Shown piece by piece: positions 35,768-46,103 of a stretch of 64,000 nucleotides of DNA. Made by a program: the position numbers and the translations under genes. This DNA comes from Bacteroidota bacterium (GTDB lineage Bacteria > Bacteroidota > Bacteroidia > AKYH767-A > 2013-40CM-41-45). Location of the stretch: contig JADJON010000001.1 in NCBI GenBank assembly GCA_016713765.1, positions 62,001-126,000 of the forward strand, read 5' to 3'. The notes under the pieces are model-generated. The model saw only the letters and a list, made by a program, of their open reading frames with translations. It did not search any database and was not told the DNA's origin. Positions within the stretch are counted from its first letter, which is position 1. The number at the start of each line of letters is the position of its first letter.

Positions 35768-37332
35768 ACCGCCACTTCACCCTACCGATGAATATCCGCA
35801 TCCTGGCCCTGCTGCTTACCCTGAGTTGCTGCGTTTCGACCGCCCGCGCGTTTGAAACGATTGAACTCCGTCAGCCCGGCACCAATAAGATCGCCATCCG
35901 GCTGATGTTCCGGAACGGCTCCGCCTGCGACCCGGAAGGCAAAGAAGGGTTGATGTGCCTGACGGCCAGCCTTCTCACCGAAGGCGGCACGGAATCGATG
36001 TCGGCCGCCGATATCACCAAAACACTTTATCCGATGGCGGTCCGCATGGGCAGTTCCATCGATAAGGAAGTCTCCATCGTTTCGTTCGAGTTCCTCAAGG
36101 AACACTTCGAGCGCTTCTACCCGATTTTACGCGACATGGTGCTGGCGCCGGGATTCCGCCAGGAAGACATCGACCGGGTTTCGTCGAACCAGTTGAATTA
36201 TCTCACCGATGTCATCCGTCAATCCTCCGACGAAGAGTTCGGCAAGAAGTGGCTCGAAGCGAGACTGTTTTCCGGAACACGCTACGCGCACCTGGTAGAG
36301 GGCAGCGTTACCGGTTTGAAGGGCATCACACGCGGCGATATCACGGACTGCTACAAGACCTACTTCACCCGCGGCAATTTATTGCTGGGGATCGCCGGCG
36401 ACTATACGACCGAACAGCTTTCGCTCCTGCAATCCGACTTGCAGAAGCTCCCGGACACTCCGGTCAAGTGTAACTTCGGATCCGTAACGGCTCCCTCCGG
36501 TTTTCAGGTGAGCATCGTTGAGAAGGAAGGAGCCATGGGTTCGGCCATTTCCGCCGGATTCCCGATGAGTCTGACCCGGTCCAGCGACCAATTCGCGGCC
36601 TTGATGATCGCCAATTCCTGGCTAGGCGAACACCGTAAATCGTATTCCCGTCTTTACCAGAAAATCCGGGAAGCCCGGTCGATGAATTATGGCGACTACA
36701 CGTACATCGAATGGTACGAGAATGGCGGTTCCAACATGTTGCCCCCTCCGGGCACGCCGCGCAGCATGAACTACTTCTCGATCTGGCTGAGACCGGTACA
36801 GACGGTCACGAGTCTGAAGAGCCAGTACCCGGAACTCAAGGACATCGAAATCGGTCATTCCCTCTTCGCTTTGCGCATGGCCATCCGGGAGATCGATCAA
36901 CTGATCAAAACCGGCATGTCGGAAAAGGATTTTGAAGAAACCCGTTCGTTTCTGAAAAGCTACACGCGCCTGTATGCACAAACGCCCGCACGCCGGCTTG
37001 CCTACATGATGGACTCGCGTTTCTATGGCCGTCAGGACTGGCTCAACGAATTGGGCAAGCTGTTGGAAAAAGCCACACTCGATCAAGTGAACGGGGCGAT
37101 CCGCGAATTCTGGCAAACGAAGAACCTGCACATCGCGATCATCACCGAGCCGAAAGAATCACGCGCCATCCAGAATGCCCTGGCGGAACAGCGCTCAACG
37201 CCGGTATCCTATTCCAATACCCTGTCGGCTACCCTTCCTGCATCCATTCTGGAAGAGGATAAACTGGTCGAGAAATACCCGCTTCCTCCGGCGACCGTGG
37301 AAGTCGTGACTTCAGACGTACCCTTTCAATGA
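35764..37332 (+). CDS. M16-like protein lacking the zinc motif (inactive partner)
   Basis: 522 residues from the ATG at 35764, which overlaps the previous stop as ATGA. A signal peptide (ILALLLTLSCCVSTARAFE) is followed by the M16 fold: IAIRLMFRNGSACDPEGKEG, MCLTASLLTEGGTESMSAAD, NLLLGIAGDYTTEQL and ARSMNYGDYTYIEWYENG, close to the RGLxY region. At the place where HxxEH would be expected the sequence is LMCLTASLLTEGG, so zinc cannot be bound. In M16B pairs such a subunit forms half of the chamber and contacts substrate through its glycine/arginine-rich elements. Function together with the upstream gene is inferred from the coupling. Confidence 0.88.
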   Translation: MNRHFTLPMNIRILALLLTLSCCVSTARAFETIELRQPGTNKIAIRLMFRNGSACDPEGKEGLMCLTASLLTEGGTESMSAADITKTLYPMAVRMGSSIDKEVSIVSFEFLKEHFERFYPILRDMVLAPGFRQEDIDRVSSNQLNYLTDVIRQSSDEEFGKKWLEARLFSGTRYAHLVEGSVTGLKGITRGDITDCYKTYFTRGNLLLGIAGDYTTEQLSLLQSDLQKLPDTPVKCNFGSVTAPSGFQVSIVEKEGAMGSAISAGFPMSLTRSSDQFAALMIANSWLGEHRKSYSRLYQKIREARSMNYGDYTYIEWYENGGSNMLPPPGTPRSMNYFSIWLRPVQTVTSLKSQYPELKDIEIGHSLFALRMAIREIDQLIKTGMSEKDFEETRSFLKSYTRLYAQTPARRLAYMMDSRFYGRQDWLNELGKLLEKATLDQVNGAIREFWQTKNLHIAIITEPKESRAIQNALAEQRSTPVSYSNTLSATLPASILEEDKLVEKYPLPPATVEVVTSDVPFQ

Positions 37333-37350
37333 TCGATCGGGGACTGAAAC

Positions 37351-37380
37351 AAAAAAGGCGACCGTATGGTCGCCTTTTTT
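37351..37380. terminator. Bidirectional Rho-independent terminator
   Basis: AAAAAAGGCGACC and GGTCGCCTTTTTT form a perfect 13-bp stem with loop GTAT. It lies between the convergent M16 operon and ferritin gene and can serve both. Confidence 0.92.
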
Positions 37381-37393
37381 GTTGACGGCTGAA

Positions 37394-37903
37394 TCAACCG
37401 TTACCTTCTTCGGCCACCGAAAGCTGGCTGAGGTCACGATCGAACAGGTACATGCCGCTCTTGTCGCCGCCGATCATCTTCAGCTTGTCGAGCACCGTAC
37501 GCGCAAGTCGCTCCTCTTCGATCTGTTCGGATACATACCACTGGAGGAAGTTGTGCGTGGTGTAGTCTTTTTCCTTCAGGCACTCATCGACCAGCTTGTT
37601 GATCTCGGCCGAAACGCCGACCTCGTGCTCGAGGATCTGCTCGAACAACTGTTGTACGTTCTTATAGGAGGATTGAACGGCTTTGAGGGTGGGCACCAGC
37701 GCGTGTCCACCACGCTCGTTGATGAACTTCATCAACTTGAGCATGTGCATCCGCTCTTCGTCGGAATGTTTATACAGGAAGTTGCTCACGCCTTCGAATC
37801 CCTGTACCTCCGCCCAGGAAGCCATGGCGAGGTAAACATTGGAGGAGGAAGCCTCCAGTTCGACCTGCTTGTTCAACAGGGTATTGATCTTCTTGGAAAG
37901 CAT
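37394..37903 (-). CDS. ftnA: Ferritin (non-haem, bacterial FtnA type)
   Basis: 169 residues. The four-helix bundle shows the diiron ligands: E in QVELEASSSNVYLAMASW, E and H in HSDEERMHMLKLMKFI, E in QQLFEQILEHEVGVSAEINK and the Q-containing LQWYVSEQIEEERLARTVLD. The order matches bacterial ferritin of the FtnA family, without the haem-binding methionine of bacterioferritin. It stores iron as a 24-mer. Single gene, ended by the shared terminator; the upstream region 37904-38077 contains a CCCGGAGGGGCTG word resembling the REP motif. Confidence 0.93.
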   Translation of the reverse strand: MLSKKINTLLNKQVELEASSSNVYLAMASWAEVQGFEGVSNFLYKHSDEERMHMLKLMKFINERGGHALVPTLKAVQSSYKNVQQLFEQILEHEVGVSAEINKLVDECLKEKDYTTHNFLQWYVSEQIEEERLARTVLDKLKMIGGDKSGMYLFDRDLSQLSVAEEGNG

Positions 37904-38077
37904 ATTGTCGGTTCTGTTTTTCTCAGCAACAAAATTAGTCGAAAAATAGTTTACCCGGCGGCGTCTGCCCGGCGGGACGCAATGAAATGTTGGTTCTTCC
38001 GTTGAATACTCGGCGATCCCGGAGGGGCTGCCCCCTTCGAAATCCGTAATTTGGAACCCTTATTCCCCAGATCCCAC

Positions 38078-40285
38078 ATGCCTGCCGCCTCCGGTAATAA
38101 ATCACGCCTCGTCCTGCTTATCTGGATCGTGGTCCTTGGCCCCTTGTTCCTGCTATCCGGCTTGATGTTCTTTGCCTACAAAGGGTGGGTCGGAGAACAG
38201 TTGCCCAGCTTTGAGGAACTGGAAAACCCGAAGAGCGCCCTGGCCTCGGAGATCATCTCTTCCGACCAGCAATTGCTGGGAAAGTATTTCATTGAAAACC
38301 GTACCAACGCGCACTACTACGAACTGTCGCCCAACGTCATCCAGGCGCTCAAAGCCACGGAGGATATCCGTTTTGAGGAGCATAGCGGCGTGGATCTGCG
38401 CGGTTTGTTACGGGCGGTATTTCGCGCAGGTACCGCTGGTGGCGGCAGTACCATCACTCAGCAATTGGCAAAGAATCTCTTCCACGAAAAACCCGGCAAT
38501 AAGATCGAGCGGGTTATCCAGAAGATACAGGAATGGATCATTGCCGTACGCCTCGAACGCCGGTACACCAAGGAGGAAATCATGGCGATGTACCTGAACA
38601 CGGTCGAGTTCAGCAGCAACGCCTTTGGTATCAAATCCGCTGCCCGGACTTATTTCGGAAAGGGTCCGGACAGCCTGAATGTGCAGGAGTCGGCATTGCT
38701 GGTAGGCATGTTACAAGCCCCGACACGGTACAACCCTGTTCGGAATCCGAAGAACAGCTTTGCCCGCCGGAATGTCGTATTGGGACAGATGAAGAAGTAC
38801 GACTTTCTCACCGAGGAGGCGTTCGACTCGATCAGCGCCTTGCCCATCCGGCTGAACTACCATCAGGAGGACCACAACTTCGGGCTTGCCACTTACTTCC
38901 GGGAAGTGATGCGGGAAGAATTGTTGAAGTGGTGCAAAGAGCATATCAACAATTCAACCGGTAAGCCTTACAGCCTCTATACCGACGGTCTGCGGATATA
39001 CACCACCATCGATTCGCGGATGCAACGGTATGCCGAAGAAGCCCTGCGCGAGCACCTGACGGAGAAGCAAAAGCAATTCTTCGAACACTGGAAAGGCAAA
39101 GAACCCTGGAAAGAACATCCCGAAGTTGTAACGGAAGGAATGAAACGTTCCGACCGCTACATCACCATGAAGGCTGCCGGCGCATCGGATAAGGAGATCC
39201 AGAAAGCCTTCAACAAGAAAACGGAGATGACCGTCTTTTCCTGGAAAGGTCCGATCGACACCGTCATGACCCCGCTGGATTCGGTCAAATATCACAAGAA
39301 GATCCTCCAGGGTGGATTCATGGCCATGGAACCGCAGACCGGTTATGTACGGGCCTGGGTGGGCGGCAACGATTATCGTTTCTTCAAGTACGACCACGTA
39401 AAAGCGGGTCGTCGCCAGGTCGGTTCGACCTTCAAGCCTTTCCTCTACACGCTGGCGATGCAGGAAGGCTATTCACCCTGTTACAAAGTACCGAACGCAC
39501 GCGTCTATTTCGATCTTCCGACCGGTGAAACCTGGTCGCCCGAAAACGCCGATGCCAAATACGGAGGCATGCTGACCCTGAAAGAAGGACTGGCGGAATC
39601 GGTGAACTGCGTATCGGCTTACCTGATGAAGCAATTCGGTCCTCAGGCCATGATCGAGATCTGCCGGAAGATGGGTATCTCCGCCCCGATCGACGCGGTA
39701 CCTGCGATCTGCCTGGGTACACCTGACGTATCCGTGTACGAAATGGTCGGCGCCTACTGCAGCTTCGCGAACAAAGGCGTCTGGACGGAGCCGACCTACA
39801 TCACGCGCATCGAAGACAAGAACGGCAACATCCTGCAGGAATTCGTGCCGCGCAAAGTGGAAGCCATCAATGAAGAGACCGCCTACCTGATGCTCAACCT
39901 GATGCAGGGCGTGGTACAATTCGGCACCGGAGCGCGGCTGCGCGGACAATACAAACTACCCTACCCGATTGCCGGTAAAACCGGAACGACGCAGAATCAG
40001 AGCGACGGCTGGTTCATGGGCATCACGCCCGACCTGGCCGCAGGTTGCTGGGTCGGCTGCGAGGACCGGATTGTTCACTTCCGGACACTGGAACTCGGGC
40101 AGGGCGCCCGTACCGCCATGCCCATCTGGGCCTTGTTCATGCAAAAAGTCTATGCAGATGCCAACATCAAGATCTCCAAGGGCGAATTTGAAGCGCCCAA
40201 AGAGAAGCTGAGCGTTGAGCTCAATTGCGACAGGTACGTGCAGCAGGGCGGTAGTTCCGGAGAAAATCCCGACAAGGATTTCTAA
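38078..40285 (+). CDS. Penicillin-binding protein 1A (bifunctional transglycosylase/transpeptidase)
   Basis: 735 residues from the ATG at 38078. One N-terminal membrane helix ([20 protein letters not shown]) is followed by the GT51 domain: [17 protein letters not shown] with catalytic Glu, [12 protein letters not shown], and [18 protein letters not shown]. The transpeptidase domain has STFK with the active serine near residue 449, SVN near 508 and KTGTT near 633. It polymerises and cross-links peptidoglycan in the periplasm. The gene is commonly found close to gldH in Bacteroidota; here the M16 pair and ferritin are inserted between them. Confidence 0.95.
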   Translation: MPAASGNKSRLVLLIWIVVLGPLFLLSGLMFFAYKGWVGEQLPSFEELENPKSALASEIISSDQQLLGKYFIENRTNAHYYELSPNVIQALKATEDIRFEEHSGVDLRGLLRAVFRAGTAGGGSTITQQLAKNLFHEKPGNKIERVIQKIQEWIIAVRLERRYTKEEIMAMYLNTVEFSSNAFGIKSAARTYFGKGPDSLNVQESALLVGMLQAPTRYNPVRNPKNSFARRNVVLGQMKKYDFLTEEAFDSISALPIRLNYHQEDHNFGLATYFREVMREELLKWCKEHINNSTGKPYSLYTDGLRIYTTIDSRMQRYAEEALREHLTEKQKQFFEHWKGKEPWKEHPEVVTEGMKRSDRYITMKAAGASDKEIQKAFNKKTEMTVFSWKGPIDTVMTPLDSVKYHKKILQGGFMAMEPQTGYVRAWVGGNDYRFFKYDHVKAGRRQVGSTFKPFLYTLAMQEGYSPCYKVPNARVYFDLPTGETWSPENADAKYGGMLTLKEGLAESVNCVSAYLMKQFGPQAMIEICRKMGISAPIDAVPAICLGTPDVSVYEMVGAYCSFANKGVWTEPTYITRIEDKNGNILQEFVPRKVEAINEETAYLMLNLMQGVVQFGTGARLRGQYKLPYPIAGKTGTTQNQSDGWFMGITPDLAAGCWVGCEDRIVHFRTLELGQGARTAMPIWALFMQKVYADANIKISKGEFEAPKEKLSVELNCDRYVQQGGSSGENPDKDF

Positions 40286-40331
40286 GCGGAATGCCGCCGG
40301 TTGCTTAATTTCGTCAAAGATTTCCTGCGAT

Positions 40332-41030
40332 ATGAAGAAAGTCGTCAAAGACGCGGACGCCGCCATTGAAGGCATCCAGGATGGTATGACCCTGCTGGTG
40401 GGAGGCTTCGGACTCTGCGGCATACCGGAGAATTGCATTGCCGCGCTGGTACGCAAAGGCGTAAAAGGGCTGACCTGTATTTCTAATAATGCAGGAGTCG
40501 ATGATTTCGGCCTGGGGCTACTCCTGCAGCATCGTCAGATCAGGAAAATGATCTCGTCCTACGTAGGAGAGAACGCGGAGTTTGAACGTCAGATGCTGAG
40601 TGGTGAGCTGGAAGTGGAATTGATTCCCCAGGGTACGTTGGCTACCCGTTGTCTTGCCGCAGGATACGGCATGCCCGCGGTGTTCACGCCCGCCGGAGTA
40701 GGCACCGAGGTCGCGGAAGGAAAAGAAACCCGCACCTTCAACGGAAAAGAATACCTGCTGGAGTACGCGTTCGACGCGCCCTTCGCCATTGTGAAAGCCT
40801 GGAAAGGCGATACCGACGGCAACCTGATCTTCCGGGAGACCGCCCGCAACTTCAATCCGCTCATGGCGATGGCCGGCAAAGTGACCATCGCGGAAGTGGA
40901 AGAACTCGTTCCCGCGGGCGAACTGGATCCCGATCACATCCACACGCCGGGCATCTACGTCCATCGCATCTTCCAAGGTCCCGTTTATGAGAAACGCATC
41001 GAACAGCGGACGGTCCGGAAGCGGGGCTGA
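40332..41030 (+). CDS. scoA: Succinyl-CoA:3-ketoacid CoA-transferase subunit A
   Basis: 232 residues from the ATG at 40332. The family I CoA-transferase alpha fold shows [51 protein letters not shown] and [20 protein letters not shown]. The enzyme moves CoA from succinyl-CoA to acetoacetate (ketone body use), giving acetoacetyl-CoA. The beta subunit gene follows 75 bp downstream, so both probably share a transcript. Confidence 0.93.
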   Translation: MKKVVKDADAAIEGIQDGMTLLVGGFGLCGIPENCIAALVRKGVKGLTCISNNAGVDDFGLGLLLQHRQIRKMISSYVGENAEFERQMLSGELEVELIPQGTLATRCLAAGYGMPAVFTPAGVGTEVAEGKETRTFNGKEYLLEYAFDAPFAIVKAWKGDTDGNLIFRETARNFNPLMAMAGKVTIAEVEELVPAGELDPDHIHTPGIYVHRIFQGPVYEKRIEQRTVRKRG

Positions 41031-41105
41031 TCGAAGGTCTTAGCCGATTTCCCCAGATGAGTAATTGGAATTGCCACAAGTTTCTAAAGTCAATCATCGC
41101 GAGCC

Positions 41106-41765
41106 ATGTTAGATAAGAACGGAATCGCCAAACGCATCGCCCGGGAAGTAAAGGACGGGATGTACGTCAACCTCGGCATCGGGATCCCTACCCTGGTTGC
41201 CAATTACATTCCCGCCGGCGTGGAAGTAGTGTTGCAATCTGAAAATGGATTGCTCGGTATCGGACCTTTTCCGTTCGAAGGCGAAGAAGATCCTGATCTG
41301 ATCAATGCCGGCAAGCAGACCGTTACGACGCTGAAAGGCTCCTCGTTCTTCGATTCCGCCATGAGCTTCGGCATGATCCGCGCCGGAAAGGTCGATCTCA
41401 CCATCCTGGGCGCCATGGAAGTAAGCGAACAGGGCGACATCGCCAACTGGAAGATCCCGGGTAAGATGGTGAAGGGAATGGGCGGGGCGATGGACCTGGT
41501 CGCTTCCGCCAAGCACATCATCGTGGCCATGCAACACGTCAACAAGGCCGGCGAATCGAAGTTGCTGCCGGAATGTTCACTTCCCCTCACCGGTCGCAGG
41601 TGCGTCAAGAAGATCGTCACCGAACTGGCCGTATTGGACGTACTGCCGGAAGGAGGCTTCAAACTACTCGAACGCGCACCGGGGGTAAGCGTCGAAGAGA
41701 TCGTACGCTCGACCGCCGGCAAGTTGATTGTCGAGGGCGAGATCCCGGAAATGAAACTGGATTGA
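41106..41765 (+). CDS. scoB: Succinyl-CoA:3-ketoacid CoA-transferase subunit B
   Basis: 219 residues. The catalytic glutamate lies in LQSENGLLGIGPFP, the diagnostic SENG motif. GMYVNLGIGIPTLVANYIP precedes it, and LTILGAMEVSEQGDIANW with GKMVKGMGGAMDLV follow. During catalysis the glutamate forms a thioester with CoA. It pairs with the upstream subunit A. A clear terminator closes the unit. Confidence 0.94.
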   Translation: MLDKNGIAKRIAREVKDGMYVNLGIGIPTLVANYIPAGVEVVLQSENGLLGIGPFPFEGEEDPDLINAGKQTVTTLKGSSFFDSAMSFGMIRAGKVDLTILGAMEVSEQGDIANWKIPGKMVKGMGGAMDLVASAKHIIVAMQHVNKAGESKLLPECSLPLTGRRCVKKIVTELAVLDVLPEGGFKLLERAPGVSVEEIVRSTAGKLIVEGEIPEMKLD

Positions 41766-41771
41766 CCAAAC

Positions 41772-41800
41772 GGCCGGGGCACCAACCTCGGCCTTTTCTT
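41772..41800 (+). terminator. Rho-independent terminator after the CoA-transferase genes
   Basis: GGCCGGGG and CCTCGGCC form an 8-bp stem (one G-U pair) with a 6-base loop, followed by TTTTCTTT. Confidence 0.8.
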
Positions 41801-41820
41801 TCCCCAATATTCGCCTATAG

Positions 41821-43239
41821 ATGGTTTTCAGCAGCGCACTCTTTCTGCTGTACTTCCTGCCCTTGTTTCTCCTGGTTTATCACATTGTTGGTGAACGGTG
41901 GAAGAACGGTGTTATCCTGCTTTTCAGCCTCTTTTTTTATAGCTGGGGCGCACCCCGCTTCGTCTTCGTGCTTCTGGCGTTGACAGGCATCGATTTTTTC
42001 ATCGTGCGCAAGATGTACGGAACAACGGATCGAAAACGCAAAAAAGCCTGGCTGGCCGCGTCCGTTTGCATCAACATGGGTCTGCTCTTTTATTTCAAGT
42101 ACAGCAACTTTTTCATCGAGAATGTCAATACCGTCTTGAGCGTCCTGGGCTTCCACTCCATTCACTGGACCAAGCTGATCCTGCCAATCGGCATCTCCTT
42201 CTTTACCTTCGAAACACTCACCTACAGCATCGACGCCTATCGGGGCATCATCCGACCGCTGAAACGGCTACCGGACTATTACCTCTATATTTTCCTTTTC
42301 CCAAAACTGATCGCCGGACCGATCGTGCGCTTCACGCTTATCGAAGACCAGATGCATCGGCGCACCGTGCTGGAAGATGATCTCGTTGCAGGGTTTCTTC
42401 GCTTTTGTCTCGGGCTTGGAAAGAAAGTCCTCATAGCCAATACGATGGGTCGTGTAGCCGATGAATTGATCGCTGCGCCGGAAGCCTGGGACATGGCCGT
42501 CTCCTGGACCGCCTTACTGGCCTACACATTTCAGATCTATTTCGACTTTTCCGGCTACTCCGATATGGCGCTTGGCATCGGACGGATGATCGGATTTCGG
42601 TTTCCGGAAAACTTCGACAACCCCTACACCAGCAGCAGTATCACGGAGTTCTGGCGTCGGTGGCACATGACGCTCGGTTTCTGGATGCGGGAATACCTCT
42701 ACATTCCGCTTGGCGGTAACCGCGTAAAGAGCAAGACCCGGTTGTACTTCAATCTGTGGGTCGTTTTTCTGCTCAGCGGACTATGGCACGGCGCCTCCTG
42801 GAATTTCGTCGTATGGGGTGCTTACCATGGTTGCTTCCTGGTACTGGACCGGATGTTTCTGCTTCGATGGCTGGAGAATACTCCGAAAGCGTTTTCGGTC
42901 GCGCTTACGTTCTTCCTGGTAGCAGTCGGCTGGGCATTTTTCCGAATAGAGGACTTCCAACTTCTGGGGAATTTTCTCCAAGCTCTCTTTTCCTTCCGGG
43001 GACAATTGCCAGTTGCGGTACTCGATGCGGAGGTTATCACCACCTTCCTGATCGGAGCGCTGTTCGCGTTCTTCATCATCCTACCGGGTGGCAAGCTGAT
43101 CCAGCAATGTGTTTACTATCCACAGGCGATCGTACGTTGGAGAATTCCAGTTCTGCTCGGAGCTGCGGCTTTGCTGGGTGTTTCCCTGGCTTACATCACT
43201 ACCAGCAATTTCAACCCTTTCATTTATTTCCGGTTCTGA
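41821..43239 (+). CDS. MBOAT family O-acyltransferase (AlgI/DltB-like)
   Basis: 472 residues, polytopic with about eleven hydrophobic segments. The MBOAT signature is present: FQIYFDFSGYSDMALGIGRM, NFDNPYTSSSITEFWRRWHM and the catalytic histidine in SGLWHGASWNFVVWG near residue 323. These enzymes bring acyl groups across the inner membrane for transfer to polysaccharides, teichoic acids or other surface glycans. The next gene encodes an AlgX/AlgJ-like hydrolase seven bases downstream, the usual periplasmic partner that attaches the acyl group. The glycan is unknown, but glycosyltransferase genes follow a little further on. Confidence 0.92.
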   Translation: MVFSSALFLLYFLPLFLLVYHIVGERWKNGVILLFSLFFYSWGAPRFVFVLLALTGIDFFIVRKMYGTTDRKRKKAWLAASVCINMGLLFYFKYSNFFIENVNTVLSVLGFHSIHWTKLILPIGISFFTFETLTYSIDAYRGIIRPLKRLPDYYLYIFLFPKLIAGPIVRFTLIEDQMHRRTVLEDDLVAGFLRFCLGLGKKVLIANTMGRVADELIAAPEAWDMAVSWTALLAYTFQIYFDFSGYSDMALGIGRMIGFRFPENFDNPYTSSSITEFWRRWHMTLGFWMREYLYIPLGGNRVKSKTRLYFNLWVVFLLSGLWHGASWNFVVWGAYHGCFLVLDRMFLLRWLENTPKAFSVALTFFLVAVGWAFFRIEDFQLLGNFLQALFSFRGQLPVAVLDAEVITTFLIGALFAFFIILPGGKLIQQCVYYPQAIVRWRIPVLLGAAALLGVSLAYITTSNFNPFIYFRF

Positions 43240-43245
43240 TCGACC

Positions 43246-44542
43246 ATGACTATCCGGCGCTCGACATCCTTTCTTTTCCTGATGGCGGTTTTCGCGCTGC
43301 CCTTGTCGCAGCAGCTTTTTTCCTGGGCGCGATTGGTAAAGCTTCATGGTGATGTTCGGTATGCCTCGGACACTGTTCTCACCTGGCGCGGATGGTTGGA
43401 TGAATCGTTTCAGAAAAAGAAAGATGCCTGGGTCAACGACTCTTTCGGATTCCGTTCGGAGTTTGTCCGCTTGCACAACCAGCTCCGCTATTCCTTATTC
43501 GGCCTGCCCGGCGCACAGGCGGTGGTGGTAGGCAAAGCGGGTTATCTCTACGAAGAAAATTACATCAAAGCCGTTACCGGTGACGACCTGCTCGATACGC
43601 AAACGATAAATCGACGCTGCGACGCCGTCGCCCACGCTGCCCGGATACTTCCAACAGGAAAATATCCTGCTGCTGGTCATCCTGGCTCCGGGGAAGGGAA
43701 GTTATTATCCCGAGTTCATTCCGGAACGATACGGTTCTCCTGCTGCCGTAACCAACTACTCCCTTTGGAGCGACGGGTTGCAAAAGCGTCATGTAAACCT
43801 ACTGGATTTCTATGCCTGGTTCAGATCAATGAAAGACACCAGCAGGTTCCCGCTCTACCCGAAGACCGGCGTCCACTGGAGCCAGTACGGTGTTTGCCTT
43901 GCCATGGATTCGACGGTACGCTTCCTGGAGCGCATGACAGGAGAAGACTTTCCGGAAATCCGTTGGGATTCGATCGAGCGAACGCGTTCGCCGCGTTACG
44001 ATGATAAGGATATCGAAGATGGCATGAACCTACTCTTCCCGCTCGATCATCTTGAGATGGCTTATCCGAACATGACAGTCGCTCAGAACGGTAAAGCGCG
44101 AGTCCCGGTATTGACCATCGCAGATAGTTATTACTGGCAATGGTTCGGCTCAGGCATTGCCGGGCAGTTGTTCAACCCTGCCGAGTTCTGGTATTATTTC
44201 GAAGAAGCTCATGTCTCGGGTTCCCAACAACCACCCAAAAAGATTGCAGATGTCCCCTTCCTGGAAAAGATCCTGCAGCAGCGTGTGATCATTCTGCTTT
44301 CTACCGACGCGAATCTGTCACGCTTCGACTATGGCTTTTGTGATCGTCTGATCCGGGAGTTTTCTTCTTCCGGCGCGAATGGGTTCAACGAAGCTCTGTT
44401 AAAAAAACAGATGGACGATATCCGACATAGTCCGGACTGGTACAAACAAGTGATTGAAAAAGCTATTACAAAGGGAATCTCAGTAGACTCCATGCTTAAA
44501 CTGGATGCACAGTGGGTACTGGATCAGAAAGCACGGCAATAG
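43246..44542 (+). pseudogene. AlgX/DHHW-like SGNH O-acetyltransferase partner, one frameshift
   Basis: Residues 1-125 (signal anchor FLFLMAVFALPLSQQLFS; VNDSFGFRSEFVRLHNQLRY; FGLPGAQAVVVGKAGYLYEE) are in one frame. Beyond about 43635 another frame gives LPGYFQQENILLLVILAPGK, SYYPEFIPERYG, YPKTGVHWSQYGVCLAMDST and LTIADSYYWQWFGSG, to the TAG at 44542. The order of VGKxGYLYE, TGVHWSxYG and ADSY matches the AlgJ/AlgX (DHHW) family, where an Asp-His-Ser triad transfers acetyl groups. Correcting one indel gives about 432 residues. It is the only indel-broken gene right of 23 kb. Confidence 0.8.
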
Positions 44543-44548
44543 TGAATA

Positions 44549-45067
44549 TCAATATTTAAAACGGACGGTTACATCATCTACATCCGCCTGTTTCCCGGAG
44601 GAGTTAAAGACATATAATTTGATCCTGCTATCGCGGTCAAGACCGGGTGGAAAATCACAGATCAACTGATAGTGGACCCATTGTCCAATTTCGCCGGATT
44701 CCGGTCGAAAATCCTGAGAACAGTGCACGGTGTTTTTCCCTTCTTTCTCTACCGTACAAACCAGATTAAAGAAACCTCCAGCCTCCCGAACCCGAACCCA
44801 GGCGGAATACTCTGCTCCGTTCATTTGTTGTGGCCCCAGTTCGAAAATCGTCCTTGAAAAGGTGATGCTATAGGGATTCAGGCTGTCGGTCGCTGAATAA
44901 TGGAAACCCGAATGTCCTTCTCCGATCTGTAAGGTCGGCACCCAGTACCAGTTCCCCAATTCCTCGAAATCGTTGGAGAAAACCATCTCCGTCGCCGGTT
45001 TTTTACAGGCCGAAAAAAGGATACCGGATATGAGCAGGATGAAAAGCGCTCGAACCTTGGAAATCAT
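44549..45067 (-). CDS. Lipoprotein with a beta-sandwich (carbohydrate-binding-like) domain
   Basis: 172 residues from the ATG at 45067 (MISKVRALFILLISGILFSAC), with a lipobox cysteine at 21. The mature part, FSNDFEELGNWYWVPTLQIG, HSGFHYSATDS, EYSAWVRVREAGG, QWVHYQLICDFPPG and DDVTVRFKY, is all-beta and looks like a jelly roll of the carbohydrate-binding type. The C-terminal region of the membrane protein at 46104-47993 has the same sequence rhythm. The gene is convergent with the AlgX-like gene and divergent from the first GT2. Function unknown. Confidence 0.7.
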   Translation of the reverse strand: MISKVRALFILLISGILFSACKKPATEMVFSNDFEELGNWYWVPTLQIGEGHSGFHYSATDSLNPYSITFSRTIFELGPQQMNGAEYSAWVRVREAGGFFNLVCTVEKEGKNTVHCSQDFRPESGEIGQWVHYQLICDFPPGLDRDSRIKLYVFNSSGKQADVDDVTVRFKY

Positions 45068-45146
45068 CGTATTGCAAAGGTAAGAATTGGTGCCGGGGAA
45101 AGGGTCGTTCCGGGGGGATTTTCTATTTTTCGGGCCTGATTTTCCC

Positions 45147-46094
45147 ATGAAAACACTATCGGTCATCATCCCCATTTACAATGAGGAAGGCAATATCCCG
45201 CGGCTGTACGAACGCCTGAACGGGGTTGTGCAGCAATTGGGAGTCGATACCGAGTTTGTTTTCATCAACGACGGTAGCCGCGACCGTTCTATTGAGCTCA
45301 TCCGGGGATTAGCGAGCCGTGACCGCAATGTCCGGTTCATTGATTTCTCCCGGAACTTCGGTCACCAGATCGCTGTCACCGCCGGACTCGATCATTGTAC
45401 CGGTAAAGCCGCCGTCATCATCGACGCCGATCTGCAGGACCCGCCCGAACTGATCCTCGACCTCTTCGCCAAATGGCAGGAAGGCTACGAGGTGGTCTAT
45501 GCGAAACGCCGCGCGCGCCAGGGCGAGGGCTTTTTGAAAAAGTTGACGGCCCGGTATTTCTACCGCACACTGAAAAAGATCACCTCGATCAACATTCCCG
45601 TCGATACCGGCGACTTCCGCATCATCGACCGTAAGATCATCGAGGTGCTCAAACAGATGCCGGAGCAACAGAAGTTCCTGCGCGGGCAGATCAGCTGGAT
45701 AGGCTTCCGCCAGACCTATGTGGAATACGACCGGGATGCGCGTCACTCGGGGGAGACCGGTTATACCTACAAGAAAATGATCCGCTTCGCGCTCGACGGG
45801 ATCACTTCGTTCTCCAACCTTCCCCTGAAGTTCGCCACCCTGGCGGGCTTCTTCGTCTCCGGTGTCGCCTTTCTGCTCATCCTCTATGCCTTGTACGCGC
45901 GTTTCGTCACGCGCGACTACGTTCCGGGCTGGACTTCCCTGATGCTGGCCGTGCTGTTCATCGGCGGAGTACAGTTGATCTCGCTGGGTGTGATCGGAGA
46001 GTATATCAGTCGCCTCAGCGCCAATATCCGCAACCGTCCGCTCTACATCGTACGCGATTCGAATACCGAATCGGCCGGCGGCGAAACACAATAA
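45147..46094 (+). CDS. Family 2 glycosyltransferase, GtrB/DPM1 type, membrane-bound
   Basis: 315 residues from the ATG at 45147 (MKTLSVIIPIYNEEGNIPRL). The GT-A domain has VFINDGSRDRS, NFGHQIAVTAGLDHCTGKAA and the metal-binding DADLQDPPELI, then DTGDFRIIDRKIIE and the QxxRW-related QKFLRGQISWIGF. Two C-terminal membrane helices (FATLAGFFVSGVAFLLILYA, LMLAVLFIGGVQLISLGVIG) are typical of GtrB-like enzymes. They make polyprenyl-phosphate-linked sugars used on the outer side of the membrane. The gene starts a three-gene set with the membrane protein and second GT2. Confidence 0.9.
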   Translation: MKTLSVIIPIYNEEGNIPRLYERLNGVVQQLGVDTEFVFINDGSRDRSIELIRGLASRDRNVRFIDFSRNFGHQIAVTAGLDHCTGKAAVIIDADLQDPPELILDLFAKWQEGYEVVYAKRRARQGEGFLKKLTARYFYRTLKKITSINIPVDTGDFRIIDRKIIEVLKQMPEQQKFLRGQISWIGFRQTYVEYDRDARHSGETGYTYKKMIRFALDGITSFSNLPLKFATLAGFFVSGVAFLLILYALYARFVTRDYVPGWTSLMLAVLFIGGVQLISLGVIGEYISRLSANIRNRPLYIVRDSNTESAGGETQ

Positions 46095-46103
46095 GCTTTC
46101 TCC

